A stretch of DNA of 64,000 nt. It comes from Holacanthus passer. Lineage: Eukaryota > Chordata > Actinopteri > Pomacanthidae. Every line of letters begins with the position of its first letter. Within the stretch, counting starts at the first letter, position 1. Of the stretch, positions 27,001 to 41,798 are shown piece by piece. The stretch spans positions 62,001 through 126,000 of the forward strand of contig JAFREQ010000035.1 in the NCBI GenBank assembly GCA_025331565.1, written 5' to 3'. Under the pieces are notes generated by a model that saw only the letters and a program-made list of their open reading frames with translations, ran no database searches and was not told where the DNA came from. A program made the translations under genes and the position numbers.

Positions 27001-30000
27001 GTTTTTATGTCTCACCAACAGACTGCGTGAAAGGAAAAAAAAAAACCTGGCAATACTACAAACACAATCAAACATTTTAATGAACTTGAACTGAATGCAT
27101 TTCTAATATTTAATCAAGACTAATAGGATGCATGCGAGGATCTTTCCTGTGAAAATGGACTGGAGCTTGCAGCCGGTGTGACTTGCCAACAGAGATCCTC
27201 TGAGAGTCATATTCTGCATGTTGTGAGGAGAAATTAGCGCAGAGGGAGGGATGCATCTTCAAATAGCAATGTATATTATTCTTCCATCATGATTTTCTTT
27301 TTTCTCCCAGCATATAATATTACAACATTAGTGTCAGTGGAAATGGTGGGAGACTGAATAATAATGCTGCCTGTCATCTGTACGACACTGTATTAAATTG
27401 TACTGTAACGTGTAATTTACAGCCTATTGTCGGCCACTTTGTAATGATGACAATGAAAGACTGTCTGGCGTGTGAAATCCGCTCATAACTTCTGTATCAC
27501 CCAGTTTGACACACTCTTCATGTCAGCCTCTGCAAATAACAACTGGTATTAAAAGCCTCATTTCTCTTTGCTTCCCATCCCCCAACAACGTCTATTCTCA
27601 GCAAACGTCCTTCTTTGTCCTTGACAATCCTCCACGTCTCTGCCTCCATTTCTCTCCTATCCCGTCCTCCTCTCGTTCAGTGTTTACCTGAGGTGGCGGG
27701 TTATAGTTTATGTTGAGAGGATTCTTTCAGACTCTCTGGCAGACATCCTTCCACGCCACTCTCTTCTTCCTTCACCGCTCTGTTTATCTCTCTCACCGTG
27801 TTTATCTCCCTTCTCCTCTCTTGGTCAACAATCAATCCAGCCCTCTTCGTCTTCTGGGCTTCATTCGGGTCACCTAAATATTTCAGACGCTATGCAGGAG
27901 ATACACAATCCTCTGACAGTTCAGAAACTTCCAGCGGCTCCTACACACAGACATGACTATGTAAAGCCCCGGAGTAAAATACATAATTGAAAAGGTCAAG
28001 TCATAAAGAACAGGCTTTGTTAAGACCTTGTCAGAATTACAGGAGATGCTGCAAAGAGCTCTTCATACTGTGTCTATAATAGCTTAGGTTTGGATACATA
28101 ACTGGATAAAATGACAGTTTTCATTATAATGTTGCACATGCAAAGTAAAGTTTTAAGGAAATATCTGAATTTGTGTGAATCAGTGCATGTGACATCATCA
28201 GGATTACATAATTAATCGAGCGCCTGCAAAACTATGATCGCACATGAATGAATGTGTCTCTTTGGATCATCATGTACCCTGTGGTGTTATCAGGTGCTAT
28301 AGTGGTGGAGGAGGGGGAGGTGTCGTAAAACGAAGTCTCCCATCGAGACTCAACCAGGGACGTTCTGGTTATCATCACCCACGTTATTTGCATTTGAGCG
28401 AACGCGTGAAACAATGAGTGGCAGAAAAGCATGAAAGCTTCAAAGGTGCAGAAGACAATGCAGAAGCAGGTACCTCCTGCGCCTTTTTTCTTTTTGCCAA
28501 CTTTTCCACCTTTGCCAAATGTAGAGACTTTTTTTGGGATATTTCAGTTACCCTCAGGGTTTTAATGTTGAAATGAGGAGGAATGACCAGTGGGATCAAT
28601 GGGATCAATAACACTATGATGCAACACAGTTCAGGTGGATTTTTTTGTCTGTTGCATCAGTTATCTGTTACATTTAGACTTTTATTACTCAATCACCTAC
28701 AGTAGTTGGCTGGTGATTCACAATATGTGGATGTAAAACCCTGATTCCAAAAAAAGTTGTGTGTTGCTGTGTAAAACAGCAGAATGTGATCATTTGCTAA
28801 TCCTTTTCAGCACTTTTGTAAATATTCACACTTTCTGAATTTGATGCCAGTTTCAAACAAGTTGGAACTGGAGCAACAAAAGACTGTGAAAGTTGTGGAC
28901 TGATCCAAAAACACCTGTTTGGATCATTCCACAGGTAAACAGGTTCATTGGTAACAGGTGATAGTATCATGATTGGGTATGAAAGGTTCATCCTGGAAAG
29001 ACTTAGTCGTTCACAAGCAAGGATGGAGAGAGGTTCAACACTTTGTGAACACATGATTGTATAGAGGAGATTAATACATGGACTCAGGAACACTTTGTGG
29101 CAATAAACACAGTTTAGTTGCAAATGATTTCATTCTGTTATTTATGTTTTACTCAGCGTCCCAACTTGTCTGGAGTTGCTGAATCAGGCCAGAATCCTAT
29201 CAGCGCAGCCCGAGATGTGGACGCCCTGTGTCCGGCTGAGGTTCAATACAAACTCAGTTAGGAGTAAGTACCGGGGCGCAGAAATGGATTCTGAGTGTGT
29301 CTGGGCTGCACCAACTGTACTTTGTCTCTGCATCCTGTAGAAAGAGTTCATCTGATAGCCTGTCTGAGATCTGATATAGTCTGAAACCTCGGGCCCATAT
29401 AGGCGTCAGGGCACTTAGACTTCTAACACACTGGCTTGCCGGCTGCACCACAAGGGACGAGCCCATGTTTATACCGATAGCTCAAGATGAATTAACATAC
29501 TGAGAATCCAAATAACAGCACTTTGAAAGTCCACCTGGGCTGCGACAAGCATTGTTTCACTATATTTACATGCACTACAGCGACAGCATGTTAAAACACA
29601 TGTGAAATGGTGTTAATCTTCACATGGGAAATAAAATCCTCTTTGTGTTGTGCTTCCACTCACGTTCCCGTAATAACCAACATGCAAAATGACTAATGAC
29701 CACAGCTAAAGCTTCTGACATAACCTAAAACAACAAATACTTTTCTCAAGAGAGGCCTCCTGTTAATGGCAGCATTAAGCGGCCTGATGTTAAGCCTTCT
29801 TGTTAACAGTGTGTAGTGTGGTTACCGCCCTGCGCGGTGTTTACACAGCATTTTTGCTTTGCTGTTAGACCGGCATTTGCAGCAATCAATATGCTTTCCA
29901 CTCGCAGACTGGCACCGCAATTACTTGTTAATAATGCTCTCTGCCAAGCAAACACATGAGACAGGAAAGACGTAGGGGGTGACAAATTACTGAAACCTGC

Positions 30001-33000
30001 GTTTTTGATGACATCTAGCTCCTAAGGAGGTTAGATGAACTTACTGTTAGTCACTTTGACACAAGTGTTAGGTAAATGAATGTTATGTAATGGAAAATGG
30101 AAAAGGATTAAATGAGTAAAGAGACATAACAAACGATGCTTCCGTGCAGGACAGGAGGGTTCACTGTGGTTTGACTGTGAAAATGCATCACTAGCACCAG
30201 TTTGTACCTGAACATCAGTTTTTCTAAAAAAAAATTTAAATGGGTTGTTTTGAATAAAAATCTAAAATAGCACAAAATTACATGAATACAGACACATGCA
30301 ACATAACTGATGATTAATCTTTTTCTTAAATTTGATTCACGTCCTTCAAATTAAGCAATTATTTTGTGCTACCTGCATAGGAAAAAGAGTTGTTATACCT
30401 GACTCAAGTTAAAATCTTTTTTTTAATTGAGGAGCTAAAGGAATATTTTGTCATCCAAATGCTTAAAAAATCTTCGAGGATTCTGGATATACCTTCAAAA
30501 CAGCTTTAGTGTTGATAAAAACCTTGTGGGCATTTTGAAGATAGGGTAGGTTTGATTTATTTCTGGGAGCCTCACTAAGACATTTGCTCTAATTTGTCAC
30601 CCATCTGTATTTTTAGTTTCACATGTTGTCTACAATGAAAGCCAACCATGAACACAGCCTGACGGTATAGGAGGCAGCAACAAGCAGGAATGTTGCGTGT
30701 TGGACATGAGCTTGGCAAACTGCACTTGTGAAACCAGATGTGGTGATTTGCCAAGAGCTGTAGTACAGAGGTTGGACAAGTGGTTTGTAATGGTGCACTT
30801 GAGGTGAAGTTGCAACACGCAGAGTTTTCATCATATTTATATCCCTGTTGAGTCTCAACATTCATGAACTGCTCCTCACAGCTGGCTTGGCTTATAGATG
30901 GGGCTCAAACACCAACTGCTTTGCAAACACCTGGGCCCGAACATCAAAGCGGAAAAAAAATCACAGCTAACAGCGAAACACGTCCCGCGCGCACGATCGC
31001 AGGGTAATTGTTCGAGCTTGATTATGAAACACGCGCACTGCAGAGACGGGCTACCGGACAAATACGCCATTATTCCTGCATCAAGCTTTGCACAATAAAG
31101 TGTCCATTATTCCCACCGCTCTGGCGCTGACTCAGTGGAAAGGACCACAGGCCGTGATGAAACAATTACGTGTCTGTCACATTGCAGAGCGCTCTGTCAC
31201 GGGCCTGATCGCTCATTTGATCCAAGCAGATGTGGCGAGTCTTTCTTCAGTGCTTGGCGGGAATAATGAGGCACTACCAGCTCAAAGAGGAAGTTAAACT
31301 CTTGCCACAGTTGGTGTCAGAGTTTTTCTTGATAATTCATGTTTCCGTCGCGCGTGTTATTCAGCAATACAATGGCCTGTGTTTTCGGTAAAATGCATGC
31401 TTTTGTGTATCAACCTGCCATCTGTCCACTGTCGTGTGCACTGGAGCGAACAGTTCGGCGATGGGTAGCAGGAGAATATGGACAACAATACAAACGTCTG
31501 GCCCCGCAGCGAGAGACAGGAATAAAAGTAGTCAAGAGGAGGCGAGGGAAAGAGGCGAGGGGGGGTCCTGTCAGTGGCTTCTGGTGCAGAACGGTGGATG
31601 TGTGAGCCGAACCGCTGACATGTGGCTACAGGCCTCGGAGCCCAAATACCAATCGGGGCGACTAGAAGATCCAGTCAACAGGACAGTGAAGCAAAGCTCA
31701 TTTGCCGTCGAAGTCGGAGAGAGAATGATCTCTGGAGAAGAGCACAGAGGTTGAGCCGGAGATGCAGCAGCTAATGTGACAGCCTCGCTATAATTCCCTC
31801 TGCCAATAACCCTTGAAGGAAATTTTCAGACCGACGCTCTCAATCAAGAACACCCTTTCTGCTCATCCATCCGTGACCTCTTTGAGTCCTGATTGGCTGA
31901 GTCGTAGATGGCTATGGAAGCAATAACAATGACAGCGAAAGAGAAAAGGCGAAGATGTACATTTAAAACAGACGGGCAACATAGATGAGTGGGCTCAGTC
32001 TGCGTCCAGTGCATTAGCGCTTTGCAGCACCTGCGCTGGTTGACGGCGTCGGCTCTTTAGGTTCTCGCACCGCCGGCGGTCTAATGCACGCAAGACAAAA
32101 GAGAGATTATGTTGGAAAGAGAGGGAAGAGAGAGACGCGGCCCCAGGCTTCGCTGCACCGAATAAACACTGAAGCTATGGTGTGACCACTTTTGTGAAGA
32201 AGAACCAGTTAGTGCTATAGATGGGAGCACGCATTATCTGAAAGTATAGGAGGAAGAGCTGTGCACAAAGACGGCCTTTCATTTACAGGGAGGAAGGAAG
32301 CTTTTAAAGGCAAGAATGAGACGCATGCAAACACACACCCTTTCCCACTAAACACAGAAAAGGAGGGAGCTTTAGTATCTCCTGAACGATCTGCTCCTCT
32401 AGGCCCCTTTTTAGGAGTCTGCAGGGATGCCTGACTCACAGCGCTGGCAGACACGCTGCATTGTGGGAAAGACTGGCTGGTAGCTGAGATCAGGTGGCTG
32501 GAGAACAACTGTTGGGAAAGCTAACGCAGCCACCGAGCCAGCCTGTCTGCTAACACACACACACACACACACACACAGCTTGATTACAGTGCGAGCGTAG
32601 CCTCCCTGCTAGGCCGGGAGGTAATTCAGTGTAACATCTGCTAGGACGCTCACTGCAGGAGACCAATACAGAGCGATGAAGAGCTGCTCTGGCTGCGGTT
32701 CGGCTCTGAGGTCATGCGGTTGAGCGAAAGAGAACAGAACAGCTGGTTGTGAGATACAAGTGCCGGACGCGGTGGATCTGACAAGCAGCTGCAAAATACA
32801 GCACGCCAATTACCTGTGATGATTTTTTTTTTTTTAAACATTTCTGGTGATTTCATAAGAGTATTAATTTGTTCCGAGCTCCGCAGGATGTGACACATGT
32901 GGTGAATTCTTCTTACTCATCTTATTTCTTTTCCCAGGCGAGTTTTAAGAGTCAAAAGGTCATCGGAGTATATTGTGTAGCTTCTACTGTACAATGGACT

Positions 33001-36000
33001 TTGTCATACTGTGTGTGGGTGTCTGTCCATCGCTCTACTCAGTAATTACACCAGGGAGTGAAGCCAAAACAGGACAACCAACACATTACAAAGACAATTT
33101 ATAATGAGGTCAAAGGTCGCACTAATGAGTAACTCCTTAAGTAACAGCTATGGTGAGATGGGAAAGGACAAATGTCATACAGATGACTAATGGCCTTCTG
33201 GGAACTCACCAATGTGATATGATTGGTATATTGATTTAAATAATGCACAGTAAGGGACGCGTAGGGGAGAAAAACTATCGTGATTGAATGTGGCTTTAGT
33301 AGAGTACACACAATTTGTTTTCCTGTCATACAGCCCAGTGGAATAATCTGTCTCATGACTTCATGTCGCTGGCCTAGTGTGACTCATCACCCACATGCAT
33401 TCACACACATGTGGGATTCCCCCATGCAACACTCACGTACACCTGAAGACGCTGCCAGTAACAAAAGAGTAAATATGATTGTGACTGATTAAACTGTGCA
33501 TCAATGGTTGAAGAACTGATTTCACTGTCTACAACACATGACATCATCAAAAGATTCAGAGAACCTGGATAAATCTCTCCATGTTAACTCGAGTGGCTCC
33601 AAGGGACAAGGCCATGAACCAACACTAGGATATTACTACATGGGCTCAGGAAGACTTTGGAAAACCATTGACAGTGAACAGAGTTTGCATTTCCAGAAAC
33701 GCCTGGATGCTTCTCTGGAGTTCATCTGAGATGGGCTGAAGCAAAGTGACACAGGCTGCACTAGCATTTGCACAAAAAAAGATAAATAGATAAATAAACA
33801 AATCAGCATTATAAATGTTTTTGACTGTCTTGAATGTCTTTAACTTCCACAATGTCTTTAACTTCCACTATAAATAAATAAATAAATAAATAGTTCAAGT
33901 GTGATGGCTGGTGAAGTCATGGGCCAAGAATTGATTATTTCATAAACCGGCAAAATGAACTAAAATCAACTGAGTATGTTACTCTATTGATTTCTGCTTA
34001 CTGCTGTATATATTCTGTGTTATATACTATTTAAATGTGTTCCCCAAACTGTGAATAGCATCTTTACTTTGCTGAAGCATTTCTTTCAGTCTAACCAGCA
34101 CTGCAGTTCATCTCTACATCCATCCAAACTGTGAGGAAATGAATCAGAAACCTGATGAAATACGTGCAATGATGGCCGCTTCCTGTTGAGTATGTGTTTG
34201 TGATAATTATAGGTGCTTTTAAAAAACCAGCCAACTCAGTCCACTTTGAAATTGCCAACAAATAACCTTGGCAGGTCAGGTTCGGCTGATTCATTATCTT
34301 AAACCTAAGAAAACAGCGTTGGCAACAAAAGACTACTTTTCGCTTTGTAATTCAAAGTACCTGCGACCACCGCTTCGGCTTAACGCGCTCATTAATCCTG
34401 CACTGAAATACCACAGCGGAGAGGAGAGTGGGGCAGCTGCAGAAGACGGAGGCAAAGATAATAAAGTTATCACGGCGGTAAGACGGGGGATAGTGAAAAC
34501 GCCAGCTTAATTGGGCCAATGCCTGCCCAATTAACTGACTTATCATCTGGCTTGGGGCCATCCAGCGATTCTTACTGTTAAACCCTGAAGAGCGGTGAGG
34601 TGTCAGACTGGTTTGAGAGTCTGTCCTTCAACATTAGAACCTGACTTAACTAGAGAAGAGCAAGACATGAATCAGTGAGGTATTACACCATAAAACGCTA
34701 TTATTGGTTATACTGTAGATGTTTTATTACTAATTACTCGCTCCATTGGCACAAACACACACACACCCACACACACACACACTGACAAATCTTGCACTTT
34801 AACATTTCCTATTTGTTATTCCTCATTAGCCATTATTGATTTGTCATTTAATGGTGGAAATGCAAGTATGAGTTCACCACAAAGCTGCACAGCAACAATA
34901 ATAGACTATTAGGAGCAAGACAAGCGACATATAAGAGGGTATGACTCAGCCTTGACCGTGAGGCTGAGAATACTTAAGGCACGCCAAGGTCATGTTATTA
35001 GTGTGTGCATCTGTGCTCACGTGCTAAAGTGTGTGGACTTACACGACACCGCTGTGTTTGTGTAAAGCAAAGAAAGGCCCAACTCCACAGAAATAAAAGC
35101 ACGATTGTCATTCTAATTTTTACGAGGAACCCGAGCAAAATATAAATTAATGAAGCTTTTTTTCTCTTGCATAACTGTCAAGTGCTTTGGGAACAGATAA
35201 CATCATGTGCAAAGGAGCAGAGGAGATGAGGAAGTGCATTTTTCACTTCTTGACCTGAATATTCAAACATCTCTGTGGCATTTGGACAAAGAAACAGGCA
35301 AACACTCAGGTTCACAAGGAGGAAAAAAGAGGGCAGAGACTTTCTTCCCACGCAACATGGCAAAAACAATATCTGCTCTATGATCTCTGCAAACACTGCT
35401 TCTCCCACTTTGTTCCCACTTTCATGGTTGCATTTTTATTAATACCAGATTTAGACAGGTGAAGTAACTTTAGCACATAATTGGCTCTAAATTGTAAAGT
35501 GCTGTCAATACCGAGATCTTATTTGCACTTTAAAGCCGAGATTTGCCTCTGGCACCGAATAGTTTTCGTGTTCAAGTCTAAACGTGTCCTCGTTTTTCTC
35601 TCAGCGCCTTCCTCTCCAACTATTCAGATGTGCAGCACTTTTCCTCTCTTTTAATTAACTATCCTGACCTTTCTTTACTTTCATAATTCAACACAGAAAG
35701 CACTTTACTCCGTACCTATGGGCAGCGAGAAAGAGTTAGCTGAAGCCACAATGTTCAGTCCTGAGTGAACCGTGGGTGGATGCAGGAGCCAGAGGTTTTC
35801 AGAAACCACAGTGTGCAGCTGTGCTCCGACCATCCGCAGCGGCAAGCTCACACAAGAATGAAGAATTAAAGACAAACGACACTTACGATCTGCTAAATAT
35901 GTGAAACATTGTCCAGCAGAAGCTCTTTGAGCCGGATCCACAAAACGCACGACTTCAGTTTGGGTCGCATTCCTCACCAGCGGCGGGTCTCAGTGTTTTC

Positions 36001-39000
36001 CCAACTATTTTTGAGTCTCTGGGAACGTGGCTGGAGTCTCTGCCCTCTGAGTTACACCACACCGCTCCCAAAGGATGTCTGTTGCTACGAACACACCCCT
36101 CTCCACATCCCTTTTTAAAAAGACAGTACTCTTATTTGGGACGGGCCTGCCCAGCGTAACCTTTTATTGTGATGAAGTAAGGCGAGGAATACCACGCTCG
36201 TGACGTGGACTCATGGATGAAGGTAAGATGGGTTGGATATAATAAAATTCAAAATAAACAACAGCTACAATTGATTCATGCTATTTATCATTTTCAAATA
36301 ATAATATCATGTAAAGTTGATCTTTATCTTGATCTCTTTCGACATCTCTCTTCTTTTTCTGCATGTTTTATATCTAGCTTCAACTTCATCTGTAGTTGCA
36401 TAACAATAATCTAAAATGTGTTTTCAGATTGCCAAAATAAGTGCTCACCGTGCATCTAAGGTACAGTAAAGGGCAGCGCTGACTCCTACTGTCTCTGTCC
36501 TTAATTAGAGAAAGCAAAAAGTTAAACCAAAAAAAGGAGGCGAAAGAGCCGACAGCCTTTTATGAAGTTATTTAGGCGTTACTGTGAGAGAAATATAGCA
36601 ACGTCTGTAATTTTCTAGCTAAAGCCAAAGGATCCACAGCTCCTCCGTCATCATCAGCTCTGTCTCCCCTGCTTTTTCTCACACTGACATAGACCCCGAG
36701 TTGGCAGCCAGGAAGTCAGCCTCCCTCCCTCCCTCCCTGTTTCCCTGAAGCAGGAAACAATGGTTCAGCCTTCAGCAGCACACTCTGTGGGAAAATCCTG
36801 GGTCCTTGGCCTGGAGAGGGGGACTCCAGGAAAAGGGAGAATGAAAAAAAAAGAGGGGAGGAAGGCACAAAAAAGGAAAAGAGGGAGCGGGAGAAAATGA
36901 GGCCAGCCAGGTTTAGGGAGGAGACGCAATGCCAGATGTATTGTATGCTTGTTTTCACATAGCTGGCGAGTCAGTGAGGGAAGACTGATGTCAAAGCTGA
37001 GACATGCTGTCAAGAGACGCTTCGATTCAAACCCATGTTTGAGCTCCAAATAAAGCCAAAGCCCCAGAAACGCCAGTCATCTCCTGTGAAATAATTACAG
37101 GGAAACAGGTCCAGTTTGTCACGGACCACTGTCGGTATTTCTTATTATAATGCTTTACTGAACGACGGGGGAAAAATTCAGCTCAATCATTCAACAGTCG
37201 GCAGAAATTACATAGACGTCACTATGTAAAAGGACTTAAGTGAAACTCTGCAGCAGCTGATAGCAGTTTTCTACCTCCACAGTGGAATTCATTGTGAACT
37301 ATACAGCAGAAAATGTCTTTGCACTCCATTATAGGTGGACCGGTTCTCCAGCTCCAAAACAATTTAAGTACCATTTGAGGGGTGAAACTGGAGGAGGTTT
37401 AATGCATTTGTTCCTCCCGATGCAATGGATTAGAATTGCTTGCTCTTATCACAAGTAAACAGACCTGCATGCCTTGCTGTTTTGGAGAATGGCTGGCTAA
37501 AGGTTAACTACAAAGCCAAGGCAAAGCTTGGAGACTAAACACTCAGGGGGATTTCCTCATTCTTCTGGTCTGGGTCACGATAATATCATAGCTCATAGGG
37601 TTGTTTGGAGTGTGACTACTCCCAAATATAATGTGGGACAGTGCAAGGCTATTCTCTCCATGGAAGTTTGTGATCACTGTAGCCGGAAAATAATGCAGAA
37701 AACGATCTCAAAATCTAGATTATTCATGGGAAAAAATATTTTGAACAATAGCCTTCTGTGCTCAGTGAGTCATGTGGGTGCACGACTTTGTTATTTTGCA
37801 TGTGCATTAGTCTCTGCAGACACGGTTTCTGTGCACGCACACACACACAAACAGAGAATCAGAATCAGAAAAATCCATGTAAAATCGTGCCAAGGAGTGT
37901 GTGGGTGGATACGGGTGAGGTCATGTGTGCAGCAGTAGACTGCAACAGGACGGGGTCATAAGAGAGGGCGGGAGAGACAGGGCTCTCTCCACTAACTGTC
38001 TGTCTGTAGGCCGTCCCAGAGAGGCCTCGCCTCGGAGAAGTCATTCCCCCGCTAACCACTAACCTGTTTAGTAGAGCACCACCTGCCTGCGCGGAGGTAA
38101 AGAGAAGAAGGGAGGGAAGCGGAGAAAAAAAATAATCGGTGGATGCAGTACGTTCCAGGCAAGCTTCCACAAGTCTGCATGGCAGAGAAGTGGGTGGTGG
38201 ATGGAGAGAGGGTGAGACATGTTGGACAAGTATGTGTTGATAGAGGGCAGGGAAGAGGAAGGCAGAGGGAGGAAAAGATGATCAGACCGAGAGAGAAGAG
38301 CAAACTCACATCAGCATTCCAGTGACTCAAGTGGAGAGAATATGAAAATGACTGTGAGACGGTAAGACCAAGAATAATAACTGTTAATGCTATGGCGCTG
38401 AATCTGGGCTACAAGTGAAATTTAATTAGACACTTCTGATGTTAAATTTGGAAGGTAACCTCTCGCATGTAGTAACTGGGCAACATGATGATATATATAG
38501 ATGATACGTATGAGAAAAAGAAAGTTTGTCAGAGATTTGTTATACCACCACTGACTGTCATTTGAATATGACTTCTTGTATTAAACCACTGTTTGCAATG
38601 TTGTTCAAAGATGAGCCTAATCTAAAAGTAGCACCTCTCTTGAAGGAGGTACAGGACGAGAAGTGAGAGAGAGAAAAAGCAACAGAGGCATTAAAGATCC
38701 CTCCCTCCATCCCTTCATTCATCCCTCTATAGCCTGCCCTCCATTTCATTTATGTAAAGCAGCTTACTGTAGAGAGACGGGCACACAGATGAACCGGAGA
38801 CGGGGCGGTGACATCAGTGCTTCACTGTGTTTGTTTGTGTAAAATAGAGACATAAAGACAAAGATGAAGAGCGCGAGAGAGGAAGGACGGAAAGAGACCG
38901 ATGCTTGAGAGCTCTCCTCTCTTGTTGTTCCTATTGACTCTGCACTACGGCCTTCAGGGCAGGAGAGAGCGAATGAGTGATTCAATTATTGACAGCATAC

Positions 39001-41761
39001 AACGCTGCCCCATCACGAGCATATGCTCCTCTTTCATCCTCTCCCAGGCAGGGTTGAGGAGATCCACATAATTTACTGTACATCTTCGGCGCAACCCGCT
39101 TCAACCCTCTTTCATTCACGGCGGCGAGACTGAAGACGATGTTCTAACCTCCAATTTGCTGCAGCGCGCCGCAAATTTCAAAGCGTTTAAGTCGTGAATA
39201 CAAGCCCATGGAAATTAAGACATTTTTGTGTCTTTCTCTCTCCCTTTCATGCTCGAAATCCTTTTCAGATTCATCTTTTTGACTAATACAAGCCTCAGTG
39301 TTATCCATGTGACTGTGTGTGTCGAATGTCCATAATCTCCTATAAATGTTTGAATCCTGTATATTTGAATGCAACTGTTGGATTCAGTTGAACCATTTAA
39401 AATGTGTTAGACCGTTTTGATGCCAGTTCGAACATCCTCTAATGCAAAACAGAAACTGAGACTGAAACTTAACTATTGTTGTTGCAAATATGAAACTTGG
39501 GGACGATAAAGAAAACAGCAAACATGAATATTGCGTATTAAAACAACATGTCATTCATATAGCTCCAAAATGTCAGCTTCTCAAAGGAAACAGCTGTTTT
39601 CAGCTTGGTGACTCTGCATTTTTCAAATAATCCAAATGGTTTCTAAATTCTTCATTTAGTTTAAGAAACAAGAGAATGTTCTCAATCCATTAAGGAACAA
39701 CTCAGTCTTTGAGATTTGGAGTTACCTGATTTTCTGGACAGTGACAATACATTGGAAAATTGCATGAATTACATAACTATTCGCAGACAATACACACACA
39801 CACACAATAACCCTAAACAAACCCCTGTCTTTGCTGGATGCCCATGTTTGTGTGGTCACGATTAAGAGTTGTTGATTAAGTGTTAAACCGTGGCTGCGTC
39901 TCCCTCCCCCCTCTCTAAACCGCCAGTGGCTCAGACCTCTTGACCCCCACTCGAGCGGTCCCTGGGCGCGGCGCTGACCCGCGCCTCCCTCCCCGTGAAT
40001 GTGTCTGATCAAATGCTCTGCTCCACTTCATCAGCTCTCAGAAAATCAATGGACATCACAGAGATGATCTATGACAGAGTAATTACACAGAGACAGAGCA
40101 CTCGGAGGATGACGCAACGAGATGAGAAAGAGTAGACGCTGTACAAAGCTTAGCTCTACATTTATTCCCTTTATACTTTTATTATATATATCCCTGCAAC
40201 ACAGATATATCGAGGAAGTGATTGCATTATAATCTATATCAGTGTTCATGATATGTGCATTACATAAGTTGAGTCCAAGAGCTGGGATTAAGAGCAGCAT
40301 CCATAAGCTATAATGCACAAGTAGGACATGAAATATTGGAACATAAACAACAGCAGACTGTCGGCACATTTTGTCTTCATTTCACTCATTTTATTTGCTC
40401 CAATTTTCTCACACTGTTTGTCTCATCTCCATCTCACATTCATCTCTCCCTCTTCCTCAAACTGCATGTTTAAGGCTGCGAAAATGACTAACAGCTCTAT
40501 TTCTCGCTCAGCCATCCTTCGTCTAGGCTACTGGTTAGCAGGCTCTGACCTAAAATAGGAACTGCTGGAACATGCTAAAACACTCACAACATATGCATAT
40601 GTGCATATATGAATGTGAGCACAAACATTTGCTCATGCATTTGAGCAGATACATTACCCCGGGCTAGGAGGGAGAGAAATAAGAATCGCTCTGTTAATGC
40701 ACACAAACACAGACTGACACAAATGCTTCCAGCCTAATGTGCAGGAGTCGAGCTCGGTTTAGTTCTGGAGGGCTCAACAGCGGGCTGCAATCAAGAGGAC
40801 CACCAGCTGAGCTCTCACACCGAAGCATATCAGCACACTGCAGTAAACAAGCGACACAACCATCAAACTATCATTTATGTGTTTACAAAACCAAAGATGG
40901 CTTCCTCCCGTGAAGTCACCTCAGAGGAAAATAAATGTTTGGCTTAGTGCTGTTCTGCAAACTCTTCCTGCATAATGAGACAGGGAAGTTTGCGTTCAAC
41001 ACTTACTGACTGCTTCTGTGTTTTATCGTAATGAGACAAATTAAAATGGAACAACTCGACTAACTGGAATAACTTAAATTAATTATACTCGATGTGTCGG
41101 CTGCTGACTAATTCCATGCATGTAAGTAACGTGTACAGTGTCTTTTACGCCCGTGTGATTTCTGCTGCAGCTGTAAAACTGTGTATGATGCATTAAGTGG
41201 ACCATGAATTTTCACATGCTTGTGGAAAAATCTAATCATTATCTGTAAATACATATAATAATCCAACCATGAAATCTAAATATATCTGGAATAAGATATT
41301 TTGAGATTACTTTGAATCTAATAGAATACAAGAGTGTAATGGATTACAAACTGCCCAAGGCTGGGACAAAATGATGACTAACCACCAAGAGGATCCTTTC
41401 ACTCTCCTCCTCTCGTGTGCAGACATTGCAATGTTTCTGGAATGACATGAGCTGTTGCTCTCCGAGACTCCCAAACTCTCCATCCTTTAAACTGCTAATT
41501 GCCTCCAACATACGACTTGGACTGATGGGCCAAAAAACCAGCGGCTGACCTCGCAGCGTGGCCCGGTCATCTGATTTGTGTTAGCTGGCTGCCCTCCGTC
41601 ACACAGGCCAGCTTTGTGCGATGTTGCTACATTTGGGATGTGGTCTCTGCAACATCCTCTCTGGTGTTACATATGATAATACATGCACTGCTCTGAATGA
41701 AAACCCTTTGGGACTTGAAAGCAATTATATAATTCTGAGTATCCTGAATGTACGCAGGATG

Positions 41762-41798
<37 letters not shown>

